Counted from the stretch's first letter, positions 1 to 10,837 are shown. The stretch is 56,612 nt of DNA from Geobacter sp. (GCA_009886125.1 VFJK01000158.1:1-56612); one strand, 5' to 3'. Notes: a model not told the origin generated them from the sequence alone. A program made the numbers and translations.

Positions 1-521
1 CGGCCAACCGGATTGTGCGGGGAGCAGAGGAGCAGCATCCGGGTGCGTGGGGTGATGGCCTGCTCCAGAGTTTCCATATCCATGATCCAGCGTCCCTTTT
101 CCATCTTCAGCGGCACCTTGACCGTTGTGCGGTCAGTGAGGGTCGGCGCCGACATGAAAGGAGGATAGACCGGTGTAAAGGTGATGACCTCGTCACCCTC
201 CACCCCGACAGCCTTGCAGAGGACATTCAGCCCGCAGACCAGGCCGGGAAGCCAGACCAGACACGCCGGCTCTGTCCGCCACCCGAAATCCCGCTCCAGA
301 TGCTCCAGCACCGCTGTTACCAGCCCTTGCGGCGGGCAGGTATAGCCGAACACGCCGTGCTCGACCCGCTCGTGCAGCGCCGCAATTATTGCCGGCGGCG
401 AGCGGAAATCCATGTCCGCCACCCAGAGCGGAATGATATCCCGGCCGGAGTACCGGTCCCACTTCTCGCTGGCCGTACCACTGCGGTCGACTACGCTATC
501 GAAATCGAATTGCTCGGGCAT
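1..521 (-). CDS. patB: PatB/MalY-type cystathionine beta-lyase (PLP aminotransferase fold), truncated by window edge
   Basis: The reading frame opens at an ATG (521) with GGAGC five bases upstream and stays open to the left edge, giving about 173 N-terminal residues; the 3' part lies outside. The start MPEQFDFDSVVDR, then WVADMDFRSPPAI, FGYT and the final SPHNPVG are the pattern of class I/II PLP aminotransferases of the MalY/PatB group, which cleave the C-S bond of cystathionine or cysteine S-conjugates to a thiol, pyruvate and ammonia in the cytosol. The PLP-binding lysine is not in view, so catalytic competence cannot be judged. It follows the yehS-like gene by 14 bases and could be the last gene of the minus-strand run starting at the efflux genes. 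A general class I aminotransferase is the alternative. Confidence 0.85.
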   Translation of the reverse strand, partial: MPEQFDFDSVVDRSGTASEKWDRYSGRDIIPLWVADMDFRSPPAIIAALHERVEHGVFGYTCPPQGLVTAVLEHLERDFGWRTEPACLVWLPGLVCGLNVLCKAVGVEGDEVITFTPVYPPFMSAPTLTDRTTVKVPLKMEKGRWIMDMETLEQAITPRTRMLLLCSPHNPVG

Positions 522-535
522 ACTTGCTCCGCCGG

Positions 536-1003
536 TCATACCCGGTAGCGGTTCGTCAGTCCCGTGAGGAAACTGCGCAGGAACTGATCACCGCACTCCT
601 TGTAGTTTTTGTGCCCTCTGCTGCGAAAGAGCGCCCCCAGTTCCGATTTGGTAACAGTGACCCCGGCCAGGTTCATGACCGCGATCATGTCGTCGTCCTT
701 CATCTCCAGGGCGATGCGCAGTTTGCGCAGGATGATGTTGTTGGTCCGCTCTCCGCCCGACCTGACCGGTTCAGCCGGGACACCATCACGAGGCCCCCTT
801 TTGAGGGTGATCAGTCCGTCAAAAAAATCTTCCAGCAGTCTGTTGCTGCATTCGAGGCAGCCTTCTTCCTCTTCCTTTTTCAGTAGAGCGATCAAGGCGT
901 CCTGATCCATGTCGTGACCGGAGAGGCTGAAGATCTCAAGCATCTTCGGATTGCTTATATCGAGGGCATAGCGGAAGCGGCGTAATATATCGTTATTGGT
1001 CAC
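536..1003 (-). CDS. yehS: YehS family protein (DUF1456)
   Basis: A 155-residue cytosolic protein made of two tandem DUF1456 repeats: residues 1-70 begin TNNDILRRFRYALDIS and residues about 85-155 begin TNNIILRKLRIALEMKDD, each ending in a conserved GC/CGDQFL-type helix. Length and repeat arrangement match E. coli YehS, whose biochemical role is unknown. The ATG at 1003 follows AAAGGAG at good spacing. It lies between a DUF4403 lipoprotein gene and the PatB-type lyase on the same strand. A palindromic repeat sits just upstream and may separate its expression from the efflux genes. No signal peptide or membrane segment is visible. Family assignment is firm; function is not known. Confidence 0.9.
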   Translation of the reverse strand: MTNNDILRRFRYALDISNPKMLEIFSLSGHDMDQDALIALLKKEEEEGCLECSNRLLEDFFDGLITLKRGPRDGVPAEPVRSGGERTNNIILRKLRIALEMKDDDMIAVMNLAGVTVTKSELGALFRSRGHKNYKECGDQFLRSFLTGLTNRYRV

Positions 1004-1019
1004 TGCTGCTCCTTTTATG

Positions 1020-1064
1020 CTGAGGCGTTGTAGTGAGGAGCGGTTCTCACCGTCACGGATTGAG
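1020..1064. repeat. Interspersed palindromic repeat, copy A
   Basis: This 45-base segment fills the gap between the DUF4403 gene and yehS. Its right half (TCTCACCGTCACGGATT) matches the arms of three other intergenic copies at 11255-11300, 37656-37679 and 37782-37826. GTGAG and CTCAC in the centre form a short stem. Lying directly after a stop codon, it could act as a weak terminator or mRNA stabiliser; that is inference. Confidence 0.7.
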
Positions 1065-1066
1065 GG

Positions 1067-2467
1067 TTACTGGAAGAAAACAGCTGCTTCACCCTCGGTG
1101 TACACCTGGATGGAGATCCTCTCCTTCTGGACGATCATATCACTGAAGTGCAGTTTCTTTATATCCCCCTTCAGATAGAGATGCTCCGCCAGCGGCACCC
1201 TGGCAAGAGCTTTGCCGGCCATCTGCCGGGTCTGCTCCAGCTGCGCGTTCAGGTTCATATTGAGCTTTTCATGGATCGTATCCCGGATCGTGCCGTGCAG
1301 CATCCATGCAGCAGACTGCAGCAGCATACTCTGGCTCTGCAGGTCAAAATCCACATCCTCCACAGAGAAGATGTTGGTCTGCGGATTGACCACCGGCCGG
1401 GCGGTCAGATAGAACACCCCTTCCAGCGAGCCCTCGGTCTGCAGCTTTATGACCAGCTTGTCACCGTTGCCATAGAGGTCGATACCCTTGATGACAATGC
1501 TTTTCCCGTCGGCATCAAACTTTTTGCCCAGCAGCAGGGTCGAGGCAATGGCCTGCAGATCCTTGTAGGGTAGGTCGGCGTTCAGGGCGATGCGGAAGGT
1601 TTTGTCGAAAGCGCTGGCCTGCTTGAGTTCCGGCAGCGGCAGCAGCGGCCGCGGCGCCGGCTGCGGGCCGACGACCATTTCGGCATAGGTGCTGACGCCG
1701 ACGCTGACGCGCACCTTGTTGTTCTGGGCATAGAGCGGATAGAGCATCAGCGCGCGCGGGGTCAGTACCAGCCAGGCGTTGTAGTTCCTGTCCAGCAGCA
1801 CCGGCTTCTGGGCCGTATTCCAGACCTGGACGACCTCGTTTTTCAGCGGAAAGAGCTCGTTGACCTTCTGGGCAAGCAGGTCGGACAGGACCTTCTGCAC
1901 CGGCTGGGTGAAGCTCTCGATGATGCTGCGCGGCTTGATCTTCACCGGGCCGATGCCGAGCTCATCCAGCAGCTGCTCGCTGAGGCCGACGTAACTGACG
2001 TCGGTGTGCAGTTTCCAGTCGGGTGTGATGCCGGCTCTGGCCCTGAATTTCAGGGTCAGGGGGATGGCGCGCGATTCGAACACGCTGTAGCTCAGTGACA
2101 TGGCCAGCGGCAGCGTTACATAGATGTAGTTGTCGCTGGCACTGACGACAATCGACCCGCTCCTGACCACTTCGGCGGTCAGTCCCCTGGTGCCGGTCGA
2201 GCCCTTGTACAGGTCTTTGCGAACCGTCTTGTTGAGGGCCCTGGCCAGATCATCCGTCGAGGCCTCGATCGGGATGTTGATTATGGAGGCTTCCTTTTTC
2301 AGCTCCGAGCGGAACGCCTCGTCCAGGGGGCGCTCGGCCGTGAGTGTCTTGACGCTGGCTGCACAGGAGCAGAGCGTCATGGCAGCCAATAGTAACACAA
2401 CCAACCTGACAACCTGATTCACAGAACCCTTTGTACGTTTTTTCATCCTGCAGCTTTCATACTTCAT
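1067..2467 (-). CDS. DUF4403 family lipoprotein
   Basis: A 466-residue exported protein. The N-terminus has a basic stretch (KKRTKG), a hydrophobic core (VVRLVVLLLAAMTL) and a lipobox-like CSC, so it is probably a lipoprotein. The rest resembles the DUF4403 family: an early PIEAS segment, many beta strands, and DVSYVGLSEQ and VWNTAQKPV stretches. The family's function is not established. The ATG overlaps the stop of the RND permease gene as ATGA, with AAGGA seven bases upstream, so translation is coupled to the pump. An internal ATG seven codons in gives a tidier signal peptide and could be the real start. Context suggests an envelope accessory to the efflux system; this is inference. Confidence 0.8.
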   Translation of the reverse strand: MKYESCRMKKRTKGSVNQVVRLVVLLLAAMTLCSCAASVKTLTAERPLDEAFRSELKKEASIINIPIEASTDDLARALNKTVRKDLYKGSTGTRGLTAEVVRSGSIVVSASDNYIYVTLPLAMSLSYSVFESRAIPLTLKFRARAGITPDWKLHTDVSYVGLSEQLLDELGIGPVKIKPRSIIESFTQPVQKVLSDLLAQKVNELFPLKNEVVQVWNTAQKPVLLDRNYNAWLVLTPRALMLYPLYAQNNKVRVSVGVSTYAEMVVGPQPAPRPLLPLPELKQASAFDKTFRIALNADLPYKDLQAIASTLLLGKKFDADGKSIVIKGIDLYGNGDKLVIKLQTEGSLEGVFYLTARPVVNPQTNIFSVEDVDFDLQSQSMLLQSAAWMLHGTIRDTIHEKLNMNLNAQLEQTRQMAGKALARVPLAEHLYLKGDIKKLHFSDMIVQKERISIQVYTEGEAAVFFQ

Positions 2468-5400
2468 AATTCATCCTTCATAATTGTATTTCGCGGCCTT
2501 ACCTTCTGCAGCAGCCGGTCCATGTAGTAGTAGACCACCGGCGTTATGTAGAGTGTCAAGAGCTGGGATGTCAGGAGACCGCCGACAACGGCAAGTCCGA
2601 GCGGCTGCCGGGACTCCCCTCCTGCCCCCAGTCCCATGGCAATGGGAAGGGTCCCCATCAAGGCGGCCATGGTGGTCATCATGATCGGCCGGAAACGGAC
2701 GATCGCCCCCTCAAAAATGGCGTCCAGCGGACTCTTCCCCTCCTCCCGTTCAGCTTCCAGGGCAAAATCGATCATCATGATGGCGTTCTTCTTGACGATG
2801 CCGATCAGCAAGATGATGCCGACAAAGGCATAAATGTTCAGATCACACTTGAAGATCATCAGGGTGATGAGCGCCCCGAAACCTGCTGCCGGCAGCCCTG
2901 AAAGGATCGTGATCGGGTGGATATAGCTTTCATACAGCACACCGAGCACGATGTAGATGACAAAGATGGCCATGGCCAGCAGCATCCATAAGCCGGAGAA
3001 CGAGGATTTGAAGGCTTGGGCTGTGCCCTGAAAGCTGGTGCTGACTGTTGCCGGAAGTGATGTCTCCGCCATCTTGTCCACCAGCTTCATTGCATCTCCC
3101 AATGCGACACCGGGGCGGAGGTTGAACGAAAGTGTTACCGCGGGGAGTTGTCCCAGGTGGTTGACAGCCAGCGGGCCGATGGTTTTGGAAATGGTGGCGA
3201 TGGTTTCCAGCGGAATCAGCTGATTGGTTTTGCCACGTATATAGAGCATCCCCAGCGCTGCCGGGTCGCCCTGGTAGAGCGGATCAAGTTCGAGGATCAC
3301 CTGGTACTGGTTGGTCGGGGCAAAGATGGAGGAGACCTGCCGTGATCCATAGGCATAGGCCAGGGCGTCTTCAACCTGCAGTACGGAGAGCCCCAGTGCT
3401 GCAATCTTGTCCCGGTTGAGCTCCACATGGACCTGCGGATTACTGATCTGCAGGTCGCTGGTCACATCCATCAGCTCCGGCAGTTCCCGCAGCTTTGCTT
3501 CCAAAGCTGACGAGGAGCGGTAGAGCTCATCCGTATCCTGGCCCTGGAGGGTGAACTGGTACTGGCTTTTGGAGCTGGTGCCACCGATCTGGATCGAAGG
3601 GACGTTTTTCAGGAAGGTGCGGACCCCGGCAACCTCGGCAAGTTTGGGGCGCAGTTCCTGAATGATCTGGTCGGCAGAGAGTTTGCGCTGGTCGCGGGGT
3701 TTCAGGCGCATGAAGAACCGGCCGGTGTTGCTGCTGCCGCCGCCGCTGCCGATGGATGACATGAACCCCTCAATATTGGGATCTTTGGCGATAATGGCTG
3801 CCAATGCTTCCTGGTGCAGCTTCATGTCGGCATAGGAGGTTCCCTGGGCTGTCTCGGTGTCGGCGTTGAGCCGGCCGGTGTCTTCAGTCGGCAGGAAGCC
3901 CATGGGGATTATTGTAAAGAGCCAGACGGTCAGGAGGGTGATGAGCAGCGTAGCAACCATGGTCGTCCGCCGGAAGTGCAGTACTGTTTTCAGGGAACTC
4001 TCGTAAAGATGCAGCACAGCGTCAAAGAACCGCTCCAAGGTCATGAACAGCCGGCCGTGATGGGCAGTGGCCGGTGGTTTCAGAAAACGGCTGCAGAGCA
4101 TAGGGGTCAGGGTCAGGGAGACAAAACAGGAAACCAGGATCGCCACGCTGATGGTGATGGCAAATTCGTGCAACAGCCGGCCTAGAATCCCCCCCATGAA
4201 CAGAACCGGGATAAAGACCGCCACCAGGGAAATGGTCATGGAGACGATGGTGAAGCCGATCTCTTTTGAGCCCTTGAAGGCGGCCTCCATGGCACTGGCG
4301 CCCTTTTCCATGTGGCGGACGATATTCTCCAGCATGACAATGGCGTCATCCACCACAAAGCCGACCGCCAGAGTGAGGGCCATCATGGAGATGTTGTTGA
4401 GAGAGAAGCCCAGAAGGTGCATGACGGAGAAGGTGCCGACGATGGACATCGGCACCGCCAGAGAGGGGATAATGGTGGCGGAAAGATTGCGCAGAAAGAG
4501 AAAGATCACCATGATGACCAGACCGATAGTCAAAATCAGGGTGAACTTGACGTCATGCATCGATTCCCGGATCAGGGTCGAACGGTCAAACAGCACGCTG
4601 AGCTCGACCGCAGCCGGTATCTGGCTGCGGAACCCTGGCAGCAGATTCCTGACGTTGTCCACCACCTCGATGGTGTTTGTTCCGGGTTGGCGATAGACGG
4701 CCAGAACAATGGCGCGGGTGCCGTTGTACCAGCTGGCGGTTTTGGTGTTCTCCACACTGTCGAGCACTGTCCCGAGCTCTTCCAGGCGGACCGGGGAGCC
4801 GTCCCGGTAGGCAACAACCACTTTCCGGTAGGCGGCTGCCTTGAACAGCTGGCCGCTGGCTTCAATGGTATAGGCCTGTTTGGTGCCGTCCAGGGTCCCG
4901 GTAGGCAGATTGACATTGGTTTCGTCAATGGCGGTCGCCACTTCATCGATGCCTATCAGGCGTGAGGCGAGCGCTTTTGGGTCGAGCTGGGCCCTGACGG
5001 CGTATTTCTGCGAGCCGAAGACATTGACCTGGGCCACGCCGCTGATGGTGGAGATGCGGCGGGCGATCAGGGTCTGGGCATACTCGTCGACTGTGGAAAG
5101 GGGCAGGGTGGGGGAGCTGAGCGCCAGGTAAAGGACCGGCTGATCAGCCGGATTCACCTTGCGAAACGACGGCGGTGTCGGCATGTTTTTCGGTAAAGAA
5201 CGGATGGCCAGGGAGATGGCCGCCTGGACATCCTGGGCAGCGGCATCGATATCCCGGTCCAGGTTGAACTGGAGGGTGATCCTGGTCGAGCCGATGCCGT
5301 TGGTGGAGGTCATGGAATCGACCCCGGAAATGGTGGAGAGCTGGTTCTCCAGCGGGGTCGCAACTGCCGATGCCATGGTGTCCGGATTGGCTCCGGGCAG

Positions 5401-5550
5401 ATTGGCATTTACCTGAATGGTGGGAAAATCGACGTTTGGCAGGTCATTCACCGGCAGGAGACGATAGGATGCCACCCCGAAAATGAAGATGGCGATCATG
5501 ATCAGTGAGGTCATGATCGGGCGGCGGATGAAGATGTCAGCGATGTTCAT
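2464..5550 (-). CDS. RND-family multidrug efflux permease (AcrB/MdtB type)
   Basis: At 1028 residues this is full length for a hydrophobe/amphiphile efflux-1 RND pump of the inner membrane, which uses proton influx to extrude substrates from the periplasm. It begins with the family signature MNIADIFIRRPIMTSLI, followed by a large periplasmic porter domain (from about residue 35), the proton-relay Asp pair in GFVVDDAIVMLENI in TM4, a second porter domain (residues about 560-860), and the relay Lys in GIVKKNAIMMIDFA in TM10. It starts two bases after the adaptor gene and overlaps the DUF4403 gene. No TolC-type outer-membrane channel gene lies in the window, so the pump must use one encoded elsewhere. 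Substrate cannot be told from sequence. Confidence 0.96.
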   Translation of the reverse strand: MNIADIFIRRPIMTSLIMIAIFIFGVASYRLLPVNDLPNVDFPTIQVNANLPGANPDTMASAVATPLENQLSTISGVDSMTSTNGIGSTRITLQFNLDRDIDAAAQDVQAAISLAIRSLPKNMPTPPSFRKVNPADQPVLYLALSSPTLPLSTVDEYAQTLIARRISTISGVAQVNVFGSQKYAVRAQLDPKALASRLIGIDEVATAIDETNVNLPTGTLDGTKQAYTIEASGQLFKAAAYRKVVVAYRDGSPVRLEELGTVLDSVENTKTASWYNGTRAIVLAVYRQPGTNTIEVVDNVRNLLPGFRSQIPAAVELSVLFDRSTLIRESMHDVKFTLILTIGLVIMVIFLFLRNLSATIIPSLAVPMSIVGTFSVMHLLGFSLNNISMMALTLAVGFVVDDAIVMLENIVRHMEKGASAMEAAFKGSKEIGFTIVSMTISLVAVFIPVLFMGGILGRLLHEFAITISVAILVSCFVSLTLTPMLCSRFLKPPATAHHGRLFMTLERFFDAVLHLYESSLKTVLHFRRTTMVATLLITLLTVWLFTIIPMGFLPTEDTGRLNADTETAQGTSYADMKLHQEALAAIIAKDPNIEGFMSSIGSGGGSSNTGRFFMRLKPRDQRKLSADQIIQELRPKLAEVAGVRTFLKNVPSIQIGGTSSKSQYQFTLQGQDTDELYRSSSALEAKLRELPELMDVTSDLQISNPQVHVELNRDKIAALGLSVLQVEDALAYAYGSRQVSSIFAPTNQYQVILELDPLYQGDPAALGMLYIRGKTNQLIPLETIATISKTIGPLAVNHLGQLPAVTLSFNLRPGVALGDAMKLVDKMAETSLPATVSTSFQGTAQAFKSSFSGLWMLLAMAIFVIYIVLGVLYESYIHPITILSGLPAAGFGALITLMIFKCDLNIYAFVGIILLIGIVKKNAIMMIDFALEAEREEGKSPLDAIFEGAIVRFRPIMMTTMAALMGTLPIAMGLGAGGESRQPLGLAVVGGLLTSQLLTLYITPVVYYYMDRLLQKVRPRNTIMKDEL

Positions 5551-5552
5551 AG

Positions 5553-6683
5553 TTACTTGCTTCCGCTCGGCTTTTTCTCTGTTTCCGGCTTCTCTTTCGA
5601 CTCCACTGTCGCACCGGGGGTCAGCCGCAACTGGCCGTCAATCACCACCGTTTCACCGGCTGCCAGCCCTTTCTCGATGACGGTCTCCTCACCGGAAGCC
5701 GCGGCAGATGTCACCTGACGCATCTCTACCTTGTTATCCTGCGCCACCACATAGACGAACTCTCCCTGCTGGCCGGTCTGGATGGCCTGGGTCGGGACGA
5801 CCACGGCATTCTGGCGAGAAGCGAGCGTCAGCACCACATCGGTATACTGACCCGGCCAGAGCTTGCGTGACTTGTTGGCAAAAACACCTTTCAGCTTGAT
5901 CGTCCCGGTAGCCTGATTCACGGCATTATCCAGAAAGCTGATCGTCCCGACCTCCGTTGCCCCCGGCTCGTTCGGGATCCGGGCTTCTATCTTCAACTGA
6001 CCGGCTGCCATGGCCCGTTTTATCTCCGATAGTCGTTTTTCAGGGAGAGCAAAAGTGACATAGATAGGACTCACCTGATTGACGGTCACTATGGCCAGAT
6101 CGTTTGACTTCACCAGGTTGCCCGGCTGCAGGGCGATCGTACCGGTCCGGCCGGAGATCGGCGAGCGGATGGAACAGTACCCGAGCTGGATCCTGGCGTT
6201 CTTGATAGCAGCACGACCGGCAACGACCGTTGCAGCCAGTGATTCCGCATTCGATTTCAGCAGATCGTACTGGTCATGGGTCACGATGCCGTCCTTGAGC
6301 AGACCTTCGTACCTCTTCGCCTGCTCGACTGCGAATCGTGCCTGTGCCTGGTCCCTGGCAAGCGTGGCCTCACTTTGATTCAATGTTGCCTGGAACGGTT
6401 CAGGATCGATGCTGATCAGCAGAGCACCCTTCTCCACATCGCTCCCTTCGGAGAAGTGTACCCGTGCTATCTGGCCGCTTACCTGCGACTTGATGGCAAC
6501 GCTGGTGAATGCCTCGATGTTGCCGATCGCTTTTACCTGGACCGGGAGATCTTTTTGCAGGGCATGTGCTACTTTCACCGGTACCGGCAGCTTTGCCTTC
6601 GGCTTCTCTTTCTTGCCGGTGCAGCCGGCAGTGGAGAGGAGTAACAGTGATGTGACAAGGGAGAGTATGACGATTCTATTCAT
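5553..6683 (-). CDS. RND efflux periplasmic adaptor (membrane fusion) lipoprotein
   Basis: A 376-residue HlyD/AcrA-type adaptor that links an RND permease to an outer-membrane channel. The N-terminus has a signal sequence ending in the lipobox LLSTAGC, so it is anchored in the inner membrane by lipid. Order: barrel-sandwich half (VAIKSQVSGQIARVHFSEGSDVEKG, about residues 60-90), alpha-helical hairpin (about 95-165), second lipoyl half (SIRSPISGRTGTI), then beta-barrel and membrane-proximal domains, and a Lys/Glu/Pro-rich tail. It is the first gene of the efflux cluster. A 67-base gap separates it from comM upstream; I saw no convincing promoter there, so read-through from comM is possible. 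Confidence 0.95.
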   Translation of the reverse strand: MNRIVILSLVTSLLLLSTAGCTGKKEKPKAKLPVPVKVAHALQKDLPVQVKAIGNIEAFTSVAIKSQVSGQIARVHFSEGSDVEKGALLISIDPEPFQATLNQSEATLARDQAQARFAVEQAKRYEGLLKDGIVTHDQYDLLKSNAESLAATVVAGRAAIKNARIQLGYCSIRSPISGRTGTIALQPGNLVKSNDLAIVTVNQVSPIYVTFALPEKRLSEIKRAMAAGQLKIEARIPNEPGATEVGTISFLDNAVNQATGTIKLKGVFANKSRKLWPGQYTDVVLTLASRQNAVVVPTQAIQTGQQGEFVYVVAQDNKVEMRQVTSAAASGEETVIEKGLAAGETVVIDGQLRLTPGATVESKEKPETEKKPSGSK

Positions 6684-6750
6684 GGGCTCTTCTTTCCGGG
6701 AAATATTCTCTCCGGGACAGGTGTCAGGGTACTTTCAAAGTAAACGCTGT

Positions 6751-8280
6751 CTATTGCGTCTTCCGGTCGAGACTCCGGTACTGGATCGCTTCGGAGAGGT
6801 GCTGTTCGCGGATGTTATCACTGTTTTCCAGGTCTGCAATAGTGCGGGAGACCTTGAGTATCCGGTTGTAGGAGCGGGCGGAGAGACCGAGCCGGTCGGT
6901 GACGAGTTCGAGAAGGCGGTTGCAGGCAGAATCAAGTTCGCAGTGCTTGCGGATCAGGCGCGGTGTCATCTGGGAGTTTGAATGGATTTTCAAGCCGTTG
7001 AACCGCTCCCGCTGAAGATTTCGGGAGTTTTCCACCCGTGCGGCAATGGCTGCGGAGCTTTCGCTGTCTGTCCGGTCGGCAAGATCGCGGTACTTGACTG
7101 CCGGGACTTCGATATGGATGTCTATTCTGTCCATGAGCGGGCCTGATATGCGGGAACGGTAGCGGTGGATATCACGCGGCGAACAGGAGCAGGAGTGGGC
7201 CGGATCACCGAGATAGCCGCAAGGACAGGGATTGAGCGCAGAGACCAGCATCACTCTGGCTGGATAGGTGATCGAGGCCAGAGCACGGGAGATAGTGACC
7301 CTTCCGTCTTCGAGCGGCTGGCGGAGGACTTCCAGGACATGCTTCTTGAACTCCGGCAGCTCATCCAGAAACAGTACTCCGTTATGAGCAAGAGAGACCT
7401 CTCCGGGCTTCGGGGTATTCCCGCCGCCGATCAGTCCGACATCGGAAATCGTATGATGCGGGGAACGGAACGGCCTCTGGGCGATGAGAGCCCTCTCCCG
7501 GTCGAGAAGCCCCATGATGCTGTAAATCATGGTGGTTTCGATAGCCTCTTGAAAGGACATCTGCGGCAGGATAGTCGGAAGCCGCCTTGCCAGCATGGTC
7601 TTGCCCGATCCAGGCGGCCCGAGCATCAGAAGATTATGTGCTCCGGCTGCAGCGACTTCCAGCGCCCGCTTTGCGTTTTCCTGCCCCCGGACCTCGGAGA
7701 AATCCTCATGGTATTCGGCTTCCTGCCTGAAAAGTTTATGGATATCCACCTTATGAGGTAAAACATCAATCTCCCCGTTCAGAAAGCCTACAACTTCGGC
7801 CAGATCGGATACCCCGATTATGTCGATCCCCTCTACGACTCCGGATTCATTTATATTCTCGACAGGTACGATTATCCCTTTCAGCTTCTCCGCTTTTGCC
7901 GTTACCGCAACAGGGAGTGAGCCGCGTACCCCCTTGATCGAACCGTCAAGCGAAAGCTCCCCGATGACAAGATAGTCGGAAAGCTTCTCCTTCCTGACTA
8001 CGCCGGTCGCTGCAAGAATGCCGACAGCGATCGGAAGATCGAATGATGTCCCCTCTTTCTTGAGATCGGCAGGGGCCAGATTCACCGTTATTCTGCGGGC
8101 CGGGAACTCATATCCGGAATTCTTCAATGCTGCCTTGACACGGTCCTTGCTCTCCTTGACCGCTCCGTCCGGCAGCCCGACAGTCGAAAACTGCGGCAAT
8201 CCCTGGGCAATATCGACCTCTACCTGAATGGTGACTGCATCTATTCCAATAAGGGCGGAGCTCAGGACTTTGGCTAGCAT
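6751..8280 (-). CDS. comM: YifB/ComM family Mg-chelatase-like AAA+ ATPase
   Basis: A 509-residue protein of the YifB/ComM family. Residues about 1-170 are the Lon-protease-like (ChlI) domain; the AAA+ core has Walker [16 protein letters not shown] and Walker [11 protein letters not shown] cysteine cluster ([18 protein letters not shown]) and the C-terminal Mg-chelatase lid ending with [15 protein letters not shown] complete the family plan. In naturally competent bacteria ComM is a hexameric helicase promoting branch migration during integration of transforming DNA; in others the role is unclear. The ATG follows GAGG by seven bases. Length is normal and no motif is missing. It lies between trxB and the efflux operon on the same strand. 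Confidence 0.95.
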   Translation of the reverse strand: MLAKVLSSALIGIDAVTIQVEVDIAQGLPQFSTVGLPDGAVKESKDRVKAALKNSGYEFPARRITVNLAPADLKKEGTSFDLPIAVGILAATGVVRKEKLSDYLVIGELSLDGSIKGVRGSLPVAVTAKAEKLKGIIVPVENINESGVVEGIDIIGVSDLAEVVGFLNGEIDVLPHKVDIHKLFRQEAEYHEDFSEVRGQENAKRALEVAAAGAHNLLMLGPPGSGKTMLARRLPTILPQMSFQEAIETTMIYSIMGLLDRERALIAQRPFRSPHHTISDVGLIGGGNTPKPGEVSLAHNGVLFLDELPEFKKHVLEVLRQPLEDGRVTISRALASITYPARVMLVSALNPCPCGYLGDPAHSCSCSPRDIHRYRSRISGPLMDRIDIHIEVPAVKYRDLADRTDSESSAAIAARVENSRNLQRERFNGLKIHSNSQMTPRLIRKHCELDSACNRLLELVTDRLGLSARSYNRILKVSRTIADLENSDNIREQHLSEAIQYRSLDRKTQ

Positions 8281-8291
8281 TAGAGAACCTC

Positions 8292-8370
8292 GTGAAGGGT
8301 GAAAAGTGAGGGGTGAAGAGTGAAAAGGCTAAAGCAGGGCCTTGATTCACGTTTCACTTTTCACATTTCA

Positions 8371-8371
<1 letters not shown>
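8292..8371. repeat. Inverted arrays of a GTGAAAA-type heptamer
   Basis: The comM-trxB gap consists of a left array of GTGAA(A/G)(A/G)-like units at 8292-8326 and a right array of the complementary units (TTTCACTTTTCAC) at 8346-8371, separated by about 20 bases. The arms can fold on each other. The right array runs into the trxB stop codon. It may work as a terminator-like structure after trxB or may simply be a simple-sequence expansion. Confidence 0.65.
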
Positions 8372-9411
<1,040 letters not shown>

Positions 9412-10764
9412 CTAGAGGCTCTCCCTGTTGGACCGATTCCGTCGTCTGTTCCTCCTCCGTCGCGTCTTCACGGGTTCCTGCCGGACATTCGACTGCTCGC
9501 CCTGAAGGAGCCCGTCGCCGGCATAGCGCTCCCACCAGGCGATCACTTTTTCAAGGGAGCTGTCACTGACTGCCCTGAAGCGAAGATAATTGAGAGCATC
9601 CGTAAAACCCGGTCTTGAGACGATATTCTGCGGCCTTCTCCCGGGAAGCTTTGCGAGGCGCTCCTCAAGAAGCAGGATCTCGCGAAGCCTCATGACGGTC
9701 CTCTGCGGGATCTGCATAAATCCGGATACTTCCTTCAGGAAACCGGAGAGCGCATGATCCACGCAATCCTGAAATGATCCGGAGTGTGCCGCGAATCCCT
9801 CCGTCCGGCTCGCCAGGTAATTTCCGAAAAAAACAGCCAGAAACAGCTGCGGGGAGATTGCCACGCCTGTTGCCAGGCGGCTGTCGATCCAGTCCAGGGA
9901 GAGATCTGCCGTGTCATCACCACTCTCATCATGCCACTCATCAAATACCGGCAGGAGCGCTTTGAGCAGACCGCCTTCCTTGAGCAGCCTGCAGCACTCT
10001 TTTGCGGATCCGGAGAGAAACAGCTTGAGAAACTCATCAAACAGTCTGGCAGGAGAAGCATGCGTGATCCTGACTGACATCTCGACAAGCGCCTTCCAGC
10101 TGCTCTTTTCGATCGTGAAGCGGAGCTGGGCTGACAGCCTGACTGCCCTGAGCATCCTGACCGGGTCCTCGGTGAACCGTTCCCACGGGTCGCCGATCGT
10201 CCGTATGAGCCTGAGATCCAGATCTTCAAGCCCGCCGACATAGTCAATGACTGAGAAATCGGCAATGCTGTAGGAAAGAGCATTTACCGTGAAATCCCGT
10301 CGCCAGGCGTCCTCTTCGGGAGTGCCGAAGAGATTGTCCCGCAGCAGCATCCCCCCCTCGTTTTTCAGCAGGCGGCCATTATGCCGGTCATTGTCAGCTT
10401 CGGGCTCAGACTCTCCCTCATCACTCTCGAATTCGTCCGGCTCAGGCTCTGCGCCGCTCGCCCGGAAGGTCGCAACCTCAATGACTTCATCTTTGAAATG
10501 CAGATGAGCCAGCCTGAAACGGCGACCGACCAGTCGACAGTTCCGGAAAAGTCTTTTGATCTCAGAGGGGGTCGCATCGGTGACGATATCGAAGTCTTTC
10601 GGAGCCCTGTCGATGAGCAAATCCCTTACCGAGCCCCCTACCAGACAAGCTTTGAACCCGTTGTCGCGCAGGCGGTACATGATCCGTAAGGCATTCGGGC
10701 TGATCATGCTCCTTGAAATATTATGTGATGCGCGCTTTATTAGTATCGGCAGAGTCGGTTGCAT
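9412..10764 (-). CDS. pcnB: Poly(A) polymerase I / CCA-adding-type nucleotidyltransferase
   Basis: The core matches PcnB: SHNISRSMISPNALRIMYRL, the nucleotidyltransferase signature LVGGSVRDLL with DFDIVTDATP (metal-binding Asp pair), LFRNCRLVGRRFRLAHLHF, and RRDFTVNAL. Such enzymes add 3' poly(A) tails that promote RNA decay. Between the catalytic strands lies an acidic insert (PEPDEFESDEGESEPEAD). The C-terminus ends in an Arg-rich tail (KTRRRRNRRRNR), as in other PcnB proteins, probably for RNA binding. The start is uncertain: neither the ATG at 10764 nor one at 10797 has a good Shine-Dalgarno; 10764 is the shorter choice that keeps the conserved N-terminal block. In Deltaproteobacteria some homologues act as CCA enzymes, so the activity is not settled. 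Confidence 0.88.
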   Translation of the reverse strand: MQPTLPILIKRASHNISRSMISPNALRIMYRLRDNGFKACLVGGSVRDLLIDRAPKDFDIVTDATPSEIKRLFRNCRLVGRRFRLAHLHFKDEVIEVATFRASGAEPEPDEFESDEGESEPEADNDRHNGRLLKNEGGMLLRDNLFGTPEEDAWRRDFTVNALSYSIADFSVIDYVGGLEDLDLRLIRTIGDPWERFTEDPVRMLRAVRLSAQLRFTIEKSSWKALVEMSVRITHASPARLFDEFLKLFLSGSAKECCRLLKEGGLLKALLPVFDEWHDESGDDTADLSLDWIDSRLATGVAISPQLFLAVFFGNYLASRTEGFAAHSGSFQDCVDHALSGFLKEVSGFMQIPQRTVMRLREILLLEERLAKLPGRRPQNIVSRPGFTDALNYLRFRAVSDSSLEKVIAWWERYAGDGLLQGEQSNVRQEPVKTRRRRNRRRNRSNRESL

Positions 10765-10837
10765 AATGATTATTTCATAGCACACTAAAACAGACATGGC
10801 AAAGTGAGTATCACCGTCGTGCTGATTTTACAGATTT

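Noticed and set aside
4067-4965. Two long plus-strand frames opposite the RND permease
   Set aside because: Antisense to the proton-relay region of a clear RND gene; no family features.
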